Assembly: GCF_016904945.1 (NCBI RefSeq)
Contig: NZ_JADIKF010000040.1
Coordinates: 124,001 to 188,000 of the forward strand
Origin: Dyella mobilis
GTDB lineage: Bacteria > Pseudomonadota > Gammaproteobacteria > Xanthomonadales > Rhodanobacteraceae
DNA: 64,000 nt
Direction of reading: 5' to 3'
Made by a program: the position numbers and the translations under genes. Under the pieces are notes generated by a model. It had not been told where the DNA came from. It saw nothing but the letters and a program-made list of their open reading frames with translations, and ran no database searches. This document shows positions 31,478 through 40,462 of this stretch, one piece after another. Position 1 is the first letter of the stretch, and each line of letters starts with the position of its first letter.

Positions 31478-32646
31478 CCGGCGGCTGCGCACCACTGTGC
31501 GATGTCTTCGTAGCCGCTGAAGGTTGCCTGCGGCCCGCAGCCGGGACATGCCGGATCGCGCGGCAGCCGCGTCTGGCGAAAGTGCATGCCCAGCGCATCG
31601 AAGGACAGCAGTCGGCCGATCAACGGCTCGCCAATGCCCAGTATCAACTTCAAGGCTTCGGTGGCCTGCAAGAGACCCACCATGCCCGGCAAGACACCCA
31701 GCACGCCGGCCTCGCTGCAATTGGGCGCATCGGCGGCATCGGGCGGCTCGGGAAACAGGCAGCGGTAACACGGCGAATCGGCACGCCGGGGATCGAACAC
31801 GCTGACCTGCCCGGTAAAACGTTCCACCGCGCCGTAGACCATCGGCACATTCAAGCGGCGGGTTGCGGCAGCGAGCAGATAACGCGCAGGGAAATTGTCG
31901 GCGCCGTCGATCACCAGGTCGTGTCCGCTCAACAGACTTTCGACGTTGTCGGCGCGCAAACGCTCTTGGCGCAACTCTATGCGGATGCGCGGATTGAGTG
32001 CCGCCAGCGTGATGCGTGCCGATTCGGTCTTGGGCATGCCCACACGCGCATCGGCGTGAATCACTTGGCGATGCAGGTTCGAGCGCTCGACGCGATCGTC
32101 GTCGATCAACGTAAGCTGCCCCACTCCCGCCGCCGCCAGATAAAGCGCTGCCGGCGCACCCAGGCCGCCAGCGCCGAGCAACGCCACCTTGGCCTGGCCG
32201 AGCTTGAGCTGGCCGGCCTCGCCCACCTGCGGCAGGCGCAACTGTCGTGCGTAGCGTTCGGCGGCATCGGCATCGAGACTGCTGCCCGCACTCACTGGCA
32301 GGCCTTCGGTCTTCCATCGCTCGAAGCCGCCGGCAACGGAAGCGACGTTGCGATAGCCCATGCGCTGCAGAGCCTCGGCGGCCAGCAACGAGCGGCGGCC
32401 GCTGGCGCACACGGCAAGGATCGCGCGCTCGCGATCGGGCTCATTGTCTTCGATGCGCAATTCAAGAAATCCGCGCGACAAACCCAAAGCGCCGGCCGGC
32501 GAACCGGCGGCACGCTCGCTGTCTTCGCGCACGTCAATCAGCAGGGCACCCTGGGCCTGCCGGGTGAACGCTTCGGCAGGTGAAATTTCCGGCACGCGCC
32601 GACGCAGGTCGGCCAGCCAGGAATCGCGATCGAGGGGGCTGTTCAT
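31474..32646 (-). CDS. moeB: MoeB/ThiF-type adenylyltransferase with N-terminal rhodanese domain
   Basis: A 390-residue fusion. Residues about 15-120 are a rhodanese domain (ALLIDVREDSERAAGSPAGA; active-site loop VCASGRRSL with Cys). Residues 130-390 are an E1-like adenylyltransferase: YARQLRLPQVGEAGQ, LLGAGGLGAPAALYL (ATP site), HRQVIH, PCYRCLFPEPP and CPGCGP (zinc Cys pairs). It should adenylate the C-terminal Gly of a ubiquitin-like sulfur carrier (MoaD or ThiS) and may supply persulfide itself. In eukaryotic MOCS3/Uba4 the rhodanese domain is C-terminal; here the order is reversed. An AGCTGGC/GCCAGCT hairpin (32669-32687) lies between it and der. Confidence 0.88.
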   Translation of the reverse strand: MNSPLDRDSWLADLRRRVPEISPAEAFTRQAQGALLIDVREDSERAAGSPAGALGLSRGFLELRIEDNEPDRERAILAVCASGRRSLLAAEALQRMGYRNVASVAGGFERWKTEGLPVSAGSSLDADAAERYARQLRLPQVGEAGQLKLGQAKVALLGAGGLGAPAALYLAAAGVGQLTLIDDDRVERSNLHRQVIHADARVGMPKTESARITLAALNPRIRIELRQERLRADNVESLLSGHDLVIDGADNFPARYLLAAATRRLNVPMVYGAVERFTGQVSVFDPRRADSPCYRCLFPEPPDAADAPNCSEAGVLGVLPGMVGLLQATEALKLILGIGEPLIGRLLSFDALGMHFRQTRLPRDPACPGCGPQATFSGYEDIAQWCAAAG

Positions 32647-32705
32647 GCAACGTAGTGTAGCTCGCCGCAGCTGGCGTCAAGCCAGCTTGCATCAACGAGC
32701 CGTGG

Positions 32706-34103
32706 TCACTTGCGGCGCTTCATCTCGCGGATCATGCGTTGGCGCTTGCGCTGTTGCGCTTCGGTCAACACGTTCTTCTTGCCGGCGTAGGGGTTTTCGC
32801 CATCACGGAAATCGATGCGGATCGGCGTGCCTTCCAGCTTGTAGCGCTGGCGGAAAAAGTTTTCCAGGTAGCGCCGATAGGCCGGGGCAATGTGCTTGGT
32901 GCGGCTGCCGTGGATCACGATGGTAGGCGGATTGCTGCCCCCCGGATGCGCGAAGCGCAGCTTGGGCGCATGACCGCGCACCAGCGGCGGCTGGTAGCCC
33001 TCATAGGCACGCTCGAGCGTACGTGTGAGATCCGAGGAGCCCAGTTCGCGAGTAGCCGCGGTGTGTGCGCGCACGATGGCACGCATCAGCTCGCGCAGGC
33101 CCGAACCATGCAAGGCGGAAATGAACACCTGCTTGGCCCAGTCCACGAACACCAGGCGGCGTTCCAGCGCACGCTGGCATTGCTCGCGCTGGTACGTATC
33201 CATGCCATCCCACTTGTTGATGGCGATCACCAGCGCCCTGCCCTCGTCCAACACGTGACCGATGAGCGTGAGATCCTGGTCGGACAGGTTTTCGCGTGCG
33301 TCGATCATCACCACCACGACCTGCGCGGCGGCCATCGACTGCAGCGTCTTGATGACGCTGAATTTCTCGACGGCTTCTTCCACGCGCGCCTTGCGCCGCA
33401 CGCCTGCCGTATCGATCAATGTATAGCGCTTGCCGTCGCGCTCCAGCGGAACGCGGATCGGATCGCGCGTGGTGCCGGCGACATCGGAAACGATCAGCCG
33501 ATCCTCGCCAAGCAGGCGGTTGATCAGGGTCGATTTGCCGGCGTTGGGGCGACCGACGATGGCGACGCGGATACCTTGGTCGCCCTCGGGGCCCAGCTCT
33601 TCGTGCGCATCTTCAGGCAGCAGCGGCAGGACGGCGGCAATCAGCTCTTCCGTACCGCGATTGTGGGCGGCGGAAAGCGGCAGGGTGCGGCTGATGCCGA
33701 AGACGGTGAATTCGGCCAGAGCGTCCTGCAGATCCAGGCCATCGGTCTTGTTGACCGCGACGATGATCGGCTTGCCGCTGCGTCGCAGCTCGTCGAGGAT
33801 GCTGCGATCCTGCGGCAGCAGGCCGTCGCGCGCATCGACCACGAACACCAGCACCTGCGCCTCGTCGATGGCGAGACGCACCTGCTGGGCGGTCAGCGCA
33901 TCCAGCCCTTCGTCGACACCTGACAAGCCGCCGGTATCGACCACCACGAAGGGGCGTTCGCCGGTACGGCAAACGCCATAGTGACGGTCGCGAGTGACGC
34001 CTGGCATGTCGGCTACCAGAGCGTCACGGCTACGCGTCATTGCATTGAAAAGGGTCGATTTACCGACGTTGGGACGACCGACCAGGGCGATGACGGGCAG
34101 CAC
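32706..34103 (-). CDS. der: Ribosome assembly GTPase Der
   Basis: A 465-residue GTPase with two tandem G domains and a KH-like C-terminus, needed for 50S maturation. G1 motifs are [12 protein letters not shown] (residues 9-20) and [12 protein letters not shown] (about 187-198); DTGG/DTAG and NKTD/NKWD are visible in each domain. The C-terminal [16 protein letters not shown] and the Lys/Arg tail are family-typical. The start codon is GTG. It is 17 bases after bamB in the cluster. Confidence 0.96.
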   Translation of the reverse strand: MLPVIALVGRPNVGKSTLFNAMTRSRDALVADMPGVTRDRHYGVCRTGERPFVVVDTGGLSGVDEGLDALTAQQVRLAIDEAQVLVFVVDARDGLLPQDRSILDELRRSGKPIIVAVNKTDGLDLQDALAEFTVFGISRTLPLSAAHNRGTEELIAAVLPLLPEDAHEELGPEGDQGIRVAIVGRPNAGKSTLINRLLGEDRLIVSDVAGTTRDPIRVPLERDGKRYTLIDTAGVRRKARVEEAVEKFSVIKTLQSMAAAQVVVVMIDARENLSDQDLTLIGHVLDEGRALVIAINKWDGMDTYQREQCQRALERRLVFVDWAKQVFISALHGSGLRELMRAIVRAHTAATRELGSSDLTRTLERAYEGYQPPLVRGHAPKLRFAHPGGSNPPTIVIHGSRTKHIAPAYRRYLENFFRQRYKLEGTPIRIDFRDGENPYAGKKNVLTEAQQRKRQRMIREMKRRK

Positions 34104-34120
34104 GAAGCATGATTCCAGAG

Positions 34121-35320
34121 TTACTTGGCGCCGAGGCGATAAGCAGCGAGGTGACCCTGCACGTCTTCGACGTACACCAGGTCGCCCGCCACCACCGGTT
34201 GCGCGCGGATGGCCTTCTTGGACAGGCGTTCGCGCGCAGCCAACGCACCGTCACCGGTCTGCAGCCAATGCACGTAGCCTTCGATATCGCCGACCACCAC
34301 GTAATCGCCCTGCACGGCCGGAGCCGTGACCCAGCGATACTTGAGGTTGGCGTTCTTCCAGCCGTCGGCGCCGCTGCTCTTGTCGAACGCCCAGACTTGC
34401 GAGTCGGTGTCCGCGCCGAACAGGTTGTTGCCGCTGGCGGCCAAGGATGTATAGGTGGAGAACGGACGCGCCCACAGCGGGCGACCGCTGGGACCATCAA
34501 TGGCGCTGAGATTGCCGTGATAGGCAGCGGCATACAGGGTGCTGCCGTCGAGCAGAACGGCGCCATCGGCGTCATTCATGCGTTCGATGTCGGTGCGGCC
34601 TTCGCCGGTAGCGAGCTTCTGTTCCCACAGCTTTTCGCCATTATCCAGTCGCAGCGCAACCAATTTGCCGTCGTCGCTACCGAAGAACACCACACCGTTG
34701 GCCACCAGCAGCGGACCGTTTCCGCGCAAGCTGAGCAGCGGCACGTTGCCCTGGTCGTTCACCCAGCGACGCTCACCGGTGTTGCTGTCCAGACCGTACA
34801 CGCGGTCATCCTGCGTGCGCACGACGGTCAGGTCGCCGGCGACGACCGGAGAATCGATGACTTCTGCCGGCAAAGTGCTGACCCAGCGCTGGCTGCCGTC
34901 TTTCACGTTCAGGCCGTAGACGTGGCCGTCCAGGGTACCGATGACCAGCAGGTCGCCCGAAACCGCCGGGCCGCCGGAATAGAAAGCGTCCTTGCGGTCC
35001 TTGTCGCCCCAGCCGAACCAGCCGTGGGTACGCGACTTGTTCACCCAGATGGACTTGCCGGTTGCCGCATCGTAGGCGCCGACCACACCGTCGGTGCTGG
35101 CGGCGTAGACGACGTTGCCGACCACGGTCGGCTCCATGCGCACGCCGCTGACGCCGGCGCCGTGACCGACGCGGGTGTTCCACACGCGCGTCACCTGCAC
35201 CGTGGGCTTGAAGTTCTTATCCAGCGGGGTGGGCGGCTGGATGTTTTCTTTCTTGAAGGAATGACAGCCCGCCAGGGCCACCAGCGAAGCGGTCAATACG
35301 ATCAGCCCAAAACGTTTCAT
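34121..35320 (-). CDS. bamB: Outer membrane assembly lipoprotein BamB
   Basis: A 399-residue eight-bladed beta-propeller lipoprotein of the BAM complex. The lipobox is LVALAGC (Cys19). PQQ-like blades repeat through the protein, for example [21 protein letters not shown] and [19 protein letters not shown]. The ATG overlaps the yfgM stop by four bases. It works in the periplasm, delivering outer-membrane proteins to BamA. Confidence 0.94.
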   Translation of the reverse strand: MKRFGLIVLTASLVALAGCHSFKKENIQPPTPLDKNFKPTVQVTRVWNTRVGHGAGVSGVRMEPTVVGNVVYAASTDGVVGAYDAATGKSIWVNKSRTHGWFGWGDKDRKDAFYSGGPAVSGDLLVIGTLDGHVYGLNVKDGSQRWVSTLPAEVIDSPVVAGDLTVVRTQDDRVYGLDSNTGERRWVNDQGNVPLLSLRGNGPLLVANGVVFFGSDDGKLVALRLDNGEKLWEQKLATGEGRTDIERMNDADGAVLLDGSTLYAAAYHGNLSAIDGPSGRPLWARPFSTYTSLAASGNNLFGADTDSQVWAFDKSSGADGWKNANLKYRWVTAPAVQGDYVVVGDIEGYVHWLQTGDGALAARERLSKKAIRAQPVVAGDLVYVEDVQGHLAAYRLGAK

Positions 35321-35967
35321 GCACCCTGCTTCCCGGCCGTGGCCAGATCGTCGATTTTCAATTGCACTTCATTGCCCTGCTGCGCATTCGGGCCCATGGC
35401 CTTCACGGCGGCCTGATAGGCCTTGAGGGCATCGTCGCGCCGTCCAAGCTTGACCAGCGCATCGCCGCGTAGTTCCTGGCTCACGACGGCGTAGCTGTCG
35501 GCCGGCATGCGATCCAAGGCACTCAGCGTGGCCTGGGCATCGCCCTTGGCCAATTGCACGTGCGCCATACGCAGATCCACCAGCGCTTTCAACTCCGGGC
35601 TGGTCGCGTGCTGTTCTGCCCACGACAGCGAGTCCAGCGCCTTGTCGTATTGCTTGGCTTCGGTCTGACGGCGGGCGCGATCGCTGACGGCAAACATGGC
35701 ATACGGCGTGTCGGCGTAATCGTTCATCAACTGCTGGATCAGCACGTCACTGGCATTGGCGTTGCCGGTGTCGATCACTGTTTGCAATTGCTGGTAAAGG
35801 CCCGAAGCGGCCAATTGATGTTCCGTGCGGTGACCGCGCCATTTCTGGTACCCGAAAATGGCGATCAGTCCGATAACCACGCCTACGACGATCGACAGGC
35901 CGTTCTCTCGCAGCCATTTTTGTACGCGTTCGCTCTGTTCGTGGTCGTCGTATGCATCAAATGCCAT
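35317..35967 (-). CDS. yfgM: Ancillary SecYEG translocon subunit YfgM
   Basis: A 216-residue inner-membrane protein with a short cytoplasmic tail, one membrane helix (LSIVVGVVIGLIAIFGYQKW, residues 24-43) and a periplasmic TPR-like region, matching YfgM. It connects the Sec translocon with periplasmic chaperones. It is translationally coupled to bamB. Confidence 0.92.
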   Translation of the reverse strand: MAFDAYDDHEQSERVQKWLRENGLSIVVGVVIGLIAIFGYQKWRGHRTEHQLAASGLYQQLQTVIDTGNANASDVLIQQLMNDYADTPYAMFAVSDRARRQTEAKQYDKALDSLSWAEQHATSPELKALVDLRMAHVQLAKGDAQATLSALDRMPADSYAVVSQELRGDALVKLGRRDDALKAYQAAVKAMGPNAQQGNEVQLKIDDLATAGKQGA

Positions 35968-36123
35968 GCAGTCACCGTGTCGCTAGAGACGCCATCAGGC
36001 GCCAGAAAGGGTGTTCTTGGAGCCGCCGCGTTCCGGCGGCAGACGGCATTGCCCGCCCATCGGGCGGACAATGCGCAAGCATAACCGATCGAGGATGATC
36101 GATGGGGCTAACGCCCCGCCTCT
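35968..36123. other. Spacer between rodZ and yfgM with two GC-rich hairpins
   Basis: In E. coli and related bacteria ispG and hisS occupy this position; here only 156 bases remain. GGGGC-TAAC-GCCCC lies just after the rodZ stop, and GCCGCCG/CGGCGGC further on, about 36023-36041. Neither is followed by a T-run. A promoter for yfgM-bamB may lie here. Confidence 0.4.
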
Positions 36124-37155
36124 TCAGGCTCCCGCGGGGGCAGCCTTGCCATCCTGAATGTCGACGCGGAAGTGCGCCACGTTGGCGCGGCGGTAAGGAT
36201 CCAGCGTCACCGGCTGGCCATCCAGGCTGACCTGTGCCCCGGTGGCGTTGCCAATGCGCACTTCCAGCGGCTGGTCGCTGTGATAGGTCTTGGCGGTGCC
36301 CGCGGGCAGCAGGCCGTATTCGAGCCGCGAACCATCTTTGCCAACCACTTCGACCCAACTGCTGTTGGGCAGATCGAGCGTAAGGCTGTGGCTGCCGCTT
36401 CCCACCGTGGCAGGCTGGGCCGCATTGCCGGTTGCCGGTGCAATGCTGGTATCGCTATCCAGATTCGGCACCGGCACCATCGACGCCAGCAACGGCTGCT
36501 CGGCGGTGCGTAGCGCCGACGAAGCAGAAGCGGGAGCTGGCGAAGTCGCCTGAGCCAACGCGCTGGCCGGCAATTTCGCCGCCACGCTACCCGATGACGC
36601 CGGTTGCGGCGGCGCATCTTGCTGGGCAACCGGAGCCGCATCGAGCGGCGCCAGATGGCTCATGTCGTGCGAGAGCGTTCCACGCATGCCGAGCCAAACG
36701 ATCGGCACGGCAATGACCAGGGTCAACACCACATACGTAGCGGCAGTGGCGTAGCGATCCAGCAGGTAGCGCGAATGCGAGATGCCGCCGGTTGCCACCA
36801 GAGGCGGCTGGCTTGGCCTCAGGCGGGCAACGGCCGCTTCGGCTTCGGCGTCGTCGATCTCCAGATAGCTCGCGTACTTGCGGATGTAGCCACCGATATA
36901 AACCTGGTAGTCGATACCATCGAACTCGTTGTTCTCGAGCTGACGTAGCACGCGCACCGGCAGACGCAGGGCGTGGCCGCAAGTCTCCAGGTCCAGGCCA
37001 CGCGCTTCGCGCACGGCACGCAGGCGCGAACCAAAACCAGGAGCTTCGTTGAAGCGGAATTCGGCAGCGTTCTGATCCATGTTCGCTGCGGTCGCGGCGG
37101 GGACATCGGAGGCTTGCTGCTCCTGTCCGGCCGGATTGGACTGCTCGGAAATCAT
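36124..37155 (-). CDS. rodZ: RodZ-like cytoskeletal / helix-turn-helix membrane protein
   Basis: A 343-residue bitopic membrane protein. An N-terminal HTH_25 domain (about residues 38-110; LRAVREARGLDLETCGHAL, then QVYIGGYIRKYASYL) faces the cytoplasm and binds MreB. One membrane helix (ATYVVLTLVIAVPIVWLG) follows, then a Pro/Ala/Ser linker and a periplasmic DUF4115 beta domain (SSWVEVVGKDGSRLEYGLLP). It supports rod shape. It overlaps pilW by four bases. Confidence 0.9.
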   Translation of the reverse strand: MISEQSNPAGQEQQASDVPAATAANMDQNAAEFRFNEAPGFGSRLRAVREARGLDLETCGHALRLPVRVLRQLENNEFDGIDYQVYIGGYIRKYASYLEIDDAEAEAAVARLRPSQPPLVATGGISHSRYLLDRYATAATYVVLTLVIAVPIVWLGMRGTLSHDMSHLAPLDAAPVAQQDAPPQPASSGSVAAKLPASALAQATSPAPASASSALRTAEQPLLASMVPVPNLDSDTSIAPATGNAAQPATVGSGSHSLTLDLPNSSWVEVVGKDGSRLEYGLLPAGTAKTYHSDQPLEVRIGNATGAQVSLDGQPVTLDPYRRANVAHFRVDIQDGKAAPAGA

Positions 37156-37946
37156 GGGCGTGCGGTTTGATTGAGGGCCTGCGCCTGTTCCGAATCCGGG
37201 AACTGGCTGAGTAGCCGTTTACTGTAATTTTGGGCCGCTTCCGTATTGCCCAGGCGAGTTTCTATGTCGTAGCCAAGCTTCAGCGAATCGGCGCTGGTCT
37301 GCCCCTGCATGTCGAAACGCTGCAGGAACGCACTGGCGTCGAGATAACGCTGTTCGAGGTAGAGCAGATTGGTCAGCTGCAGCAACGCCGATGCATTGCT
37401 CGGGTTGCGGTGCACCGCCTCGCGCAGACTGGCTTCGGCAGCCACGCGATCGTTGAGCTTCAGTTGGCAGATACCCTGATTGGTAAGCGCCACGTCCGGC
37501 GTCTGGTAGAACGGGTCGGCCAGTGCCTTGGTGAAGTACGTCAGCGACTCCTGCACCTTGCCCGCGCGACACAGGAATTGGCCAAGATTGTTGTTGGTGT
37601 CGCCCTTTTTCGGCTGCAATTCGACCGCCCGGCGGTAATGCATTTCCGCGTTGGGCAGGTCGTTGATGCGCTCGTAGATGTACGCCATCACGGTCTGCGC
37701 GGGGACATAGGTCGGATCGTCCTTGACAGCGATCTTCACCTTGTCCAGCGCTCCGCCGAGATTGCCGATATCGATGTAATGCTGCGCAAGGCGCGTATGC
37801 ACGTCGGCCGCATTCTGTGCTTTCTCCGCCTTGGTTTCAGGCGGCAGCCCGGGGTCCCTCGGCGGCGGCGGGATGTTCGCGCCACGGTGACATCCGGCCA
37901 AAACGAGCGTCAGGCAGAATCCGGCCAAGACACGATCACGCCGCAT
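37152..37946 (-). CDS. pilW: Type IV pilus biogenesis lipoprotein PilW/PilF (TPR)
   Basis: A 264-residue outer-membrane lipoprotein with a lipobox (LTLVLAGC) and about six TPR repeats, for example AHYHxR-like [20 protein letters not shown]. It acts as pilotin for the PilQ secretin. Start 37946 is preferred because GAGG lies nine bases upstream; an ATG three codons earlier overlaps that site. It overlaps the rlmN 3' end. Confidence 0.9.
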   Translation of the reverse strand: MRRDRVLAGFCLTLVLAGCHRGANIPPPPRDPGLPPETKAEKAQNAADVHTRLAQHYIDIGNLGGALDKVKIAVKDDPTYVPAQTVMAYIYERINDLPNAEMHYRRAVELQPKKGDTNNNLGQFLCRAGKVQESLTYFTKALADPFYQTPDVALTNQGICQLKLNDRVAAEASLREAVHRNPSNASALLQLTNLLYLEQRYLDASAFLQRFDMQGQTSADSLKLGYDIETRLGNTEAAQNYSKRLLSQFPDSEQAQALNQTARP

Positions 37947-39054
37947 GAGCTGCATCCTCAGCCAGTCGTTTCTGGAATTCGGCCTGACGGCGCGTGCGAT
38001 CGAGCACCTGCCCCTTCAATTGACCGCAGGCGGCATCGATATCGTCACCGCGGGTGCGGCGCAACATGGTCAGGATGTTCGCGTTGAGCAATTGCGTCTG
38101 GAAAGCGCGGATCACGTCCGCTTCCGAGCGCTCGAAGCGCGTGCCCGGGAACGGATTGAACGGAATCAGATTGACCTTGCAGGTCGGCAGGCGGCGCATG
38201 AACTTGATCAACTGGCGCGCGTGCTCGGGCTGGTCGTTCACGCCCTTCATCAGCGTGTATTCGAAGGTAATGGACGTGCGCGGCTTGCGCGCGATCCAGC
38301 GCTGGCAGGCAGCGGTGAGCTCGGCGAGCGGATAACGCTTGTTGAGCGGCACCAGTTCGGTGCGAAGCTCATCGTTCGCAGCGTGCAGCGACACGGCCAG
38401 CGACACGTCGATGGATTCGGAGAGCTTGTCGATCATCGGCACCAGGCCGGCCGTCGACAGGGTCACGCGCTTGGAAGCCAGGCCGAAGCCGAGATCGTCG
38501 CGCATCAGGCTCATGGCCTTTACGACGTTGTCGAAGTTCAGCAGCGGCTCGCCCATGCCCATCATCACCACGTTGGTGATGCGGCGGTTCTGGTGCGTGA
38601 CGTTGCCGAGGTATTTGGCGGCGACCCACATCTGGCCGATGATTTCCGACGTGGCCAGATTGCGGTTGAAGCCCTGGGTGGCGGTGGAACAGAACTGGCA
38701 GTTCAAACCGCAACCCACCTGCGAGGACACGCACAACGTGCCGCGTGTGGGCTCGGGGATATACACCGCTTCGACGGCGTTGCCGCCGTCCATGCCGAGC
38801 AGCCACTTGTGCGTGCCGTCGGCGGCGCCCTTGTCGAACATCGTCTTGGGCGGGCCGATGTAGCACGCGGCTTCGAGCTTGGCGCGCAGCGCCTTGCCCA
38901 CGTCGGTCATGTTTTCGAAGTTGTCTTCCAGGTGGTGGTAGATCCACTTCATCACCTGCTCGGCGCGATACGGCTTCTCGCCGAGCTGCGCGAAGAAGTC
39001 GCGCAGCCCTTGGCGATCGAAGTCGAGCAGATTGACTTTTTCCACCTGATTCAC
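37936..39054 (-). CDS. rlmN: Dual-specificity RNA methyltransferase RlmN
   Basis: A 372-residue radical-SAM enzyme that makes 2-methyladenosine at 23S rRNA A2503 and tRNA A37. The iron-sulfur Cys are 115, 119 and 122 in [34 protein letters not shown] and [15 protein letters not shown] (with a catalytic Cys) are family signatures. It follows ndk after 11 bases. Confidence 0.96.
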   Translation of the reverse strand: MNQVEKVNLLDFDRQGLRDFFAQLGEKPYRAEQVMKWIYHHLEDNFENMTDVGKALRAKLEAACYIGPPKTMFDKGAADGTHKWLLGMDGGNAVEAVYIPEPTRGTLCVSSQVGCGLNCQFCSTATQGFNRNLATSEIIGQMWVAAKYLGNVTHQNRRITNVVMMGMGEPLLNFDNVVKAMSLMRDDLGFGLASKRVTLSTAGLVPMIDKLSESIDVSLAVSLHAANDELRTELVPLNKRYPLAELTAACQRWIARKPRTSITFEYTLMKGVNDQPEHARQLIKFMRRLPTCKVNLIPFNPFPGTRFERSEADVIRAFQTQLLNANILTMLRRTRGDDIDAACGQLKGQVLDRTRRQAEFQKRLAEDAAHAA

Positions 39055-39065
39055 GGCGTCACATC

Positions 39066-39491
39066 TCAGCGCGGGAAGACTTCGGTTGCAGCGAAGAAAT
39101 AAGCGATTTCCACGGCGGCCGTTTCGGCGGCATCCGAACCGTGCACGGCATTCGCATCGATCGAGTCGGCGAAGTCGGCGCGGATGGTGCCCGGAGCGGC
39201 ATCCTTCGGATTGGTGGCGCCCATCAGTTCGCGATTCTTCAGAATGGCGTTCTCGCCCTGCAGCGCCTGGATCATGACCGGACCGGAAATCATGAATTCA
39301 ACCAGCGCATTGAAGAACGGACGCTCGCGGTGCACTGCGTAAAAACCTTCCGCTTCTTTGCGCGACAGATGCTTCATCTTTGCGGCAACGACTTTCAACC
39401 CGGCCTTTTCGAAGCGGGCGTAGATTTCACCGACGACGTTCTTGGCGACGGCATCGGGCTTGATGATGGAAAGGGTGCGCTCCAGCGCCAT
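39066..39491 (-). CDS. ndk: Nucleoside diphosphate kinase
   Basis: A 141-residue enzyme that balances NTP pools. LSIIKPDAV opens the fold, and [16 protein letters not shown] contains the phosphorylated His. Length and motifs are those of bacterial Ndk. It heads the ndk-rlmN-pilW-rodZ operon. Confidence 0.97.
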   Translation of the reverse strand: MALERTLSIIKPDAVAKNVVGEIYARFEKAGLKVVAAKMKHLSRKEAEGFYAVHRERPFFNALVEFMISGPVMIQALQGENAILKNRELMGATNPKDAAPGTIRADFADSIDANAVHGSDAAETAAVEIAYFFAATEVFPR

Positions 39492-39687
39492 ACGGTCTGC
39501 TCCGGGTATGCGGATTATTTTTGGTGGGCGGCCCGACTATTCAGCCAGGTGAATTTAGAACTAAATGCGTCGCGAAATGCGGATTTAGCGCACGAAAGTT
39601 TGACAGATTCTAGCCCATAAGCAACCCCACCAATGGCTTGGCAGCGCGGCCCGGACAGGTCCGACAGGCCCACACCCCCGATAAACA
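39492..39687 (-). promoter_or_regulatory. ndk: ndk upstream region with ATTTAG palindrome
   Basis: The stretch before ndk holds ATTTAG-AA-CTAAAT (39553-39566), with another ATTTAG at 39583-39588, and AAATGCG twice. On the minus strand TAGAAT (39607-39612) is a good -10 sequence, but its -35 is unclear. No gene is visible. Confidence 0.35.
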
Positions 39688-39741
39688 AAACGATCGTTTG
39701 ACTGGTCCCGAGCCTCCCGCGTATGCTCAAACGATCGTTTG
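39688..39741 (+). promoter_or_regulatory. Promoter and twin operators of the fatty-acid oxidation operon
   Basis: AAACGATCGTTT occurs at 39688-39699 and, extended to CAAACGATCGTTTG, at 39728-39741; centres are 41 bases apart. TTGACT (39698-39703) and TATGCT (39722-39727) are separated by 18 bases, a good sigma-70 promoter. The first operator overlaps the -35 and the second covers the expected start of transcription. The half-site spacing fits TetR-type fatty-acid regulators such as PsrA/FadR (CAAAC...GTTTG). The TetR gene just downstream is the likely binder, giving autorepression released by acyl-CoA. Confidence 0.75.
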
Positions 39742-39764
39742 ATTCGATCGGATGGGCGCTACCC

Positions 39765-40379
39765 GTGAACAGCTCCGCTTCCACCAAGGAACGCATCCTT
39801 ACCGCCGCCGAGGCGCTGTTCGCCCAGCGCGGCTTCGAAGCCGCCTCGCTGCGCCAGCTGACCGCCGCGGCCGGCGTGAACCTGGCTGCGGTCAATTACC
39901 ACTTCGGCTCCAAGGACAACCTGGTCGAGGAGGTCTTCAAGCGCCGCCTGGACCAGCTCAACAACCGGCGCCTGGCCGCTCTGAAGCAGGTGACCGCACA
40001 ATCCGAGACCACCCTCGAAGACGTGCTGGGCGCGTTTATCCGCCCTGCCCTGGATCTTTCCCACGACGGCGGCGGCGGCCTGTTCATGCGCGTGCTGGCG
40101 CGCGCCTTTGCTGAACACGACGACAGCCTGCGCAAGTTCTTGTCCGACAACTATGGCCACGTCATGCGCCAGTTCACCACTGAATTCGCCAAACTGCTGC
40201 CCGGACTCAGTAAAGAAGAGCTTTACTGGCGGATCGACCTAGTCACCGGCGCGCTGACCCACGCCATGTCGGGCTTCGGCATCATCCAGCGCAAAAGCGA
40301 CGTGAGCGAAACCACCCACCGCGAACAGACCGCCGAGCACCTGATCCGCTTCGCAGCGGCCGGCCTGCGCGCTCCCTGA
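39765..40379 (+). CDS. TetR-family repressor of beta-oxidation (PsrA/FadR-like)
   Basis: A 204-residue regulator. The TetR HTH spans residues about 6-52: KERILTAAEALFAQRGFEA, then LRQLTAAAGVNLAAVNYHFG and the KDNLVEEVF helix. The C-terminal ligand domain matches the PsrA/YcfQ-like group. The start is taken as GTG at 39765, because an ATG at 39723 lies inside the -10 element and so upstream of the probable transcription start. It is followed by fadN and fadA, which it probably represses until acyl-CoA is present. Confidence 0.85.
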   Translation: MNSSASTKERILTAAEALFAQRGFEAASLRQLTAAAGVNLAAVNYHFGSKDNLVEEVFKRRLDQLNNRRLAALKQVTAQSETTLEDVLGAFIRPALDLSHDGGGGLFMRVLARAFAEHDDSLRKFLSDNYGHVMRQFTTEFAKLLPGLSKEELYWRIDLVTGALTHAMSGFGIIQRKSDVSETTHREQTAEHLIRFAAAGLRAP

Positions 40380-40462
40380 CCCCCAGATTCCTGTCACCGG
40401 CCGGCCACGGTCGTCCCGCAACCTGTTTTCCCTACCTGTTTCGTTCGTACTCGGAGAAGCCA

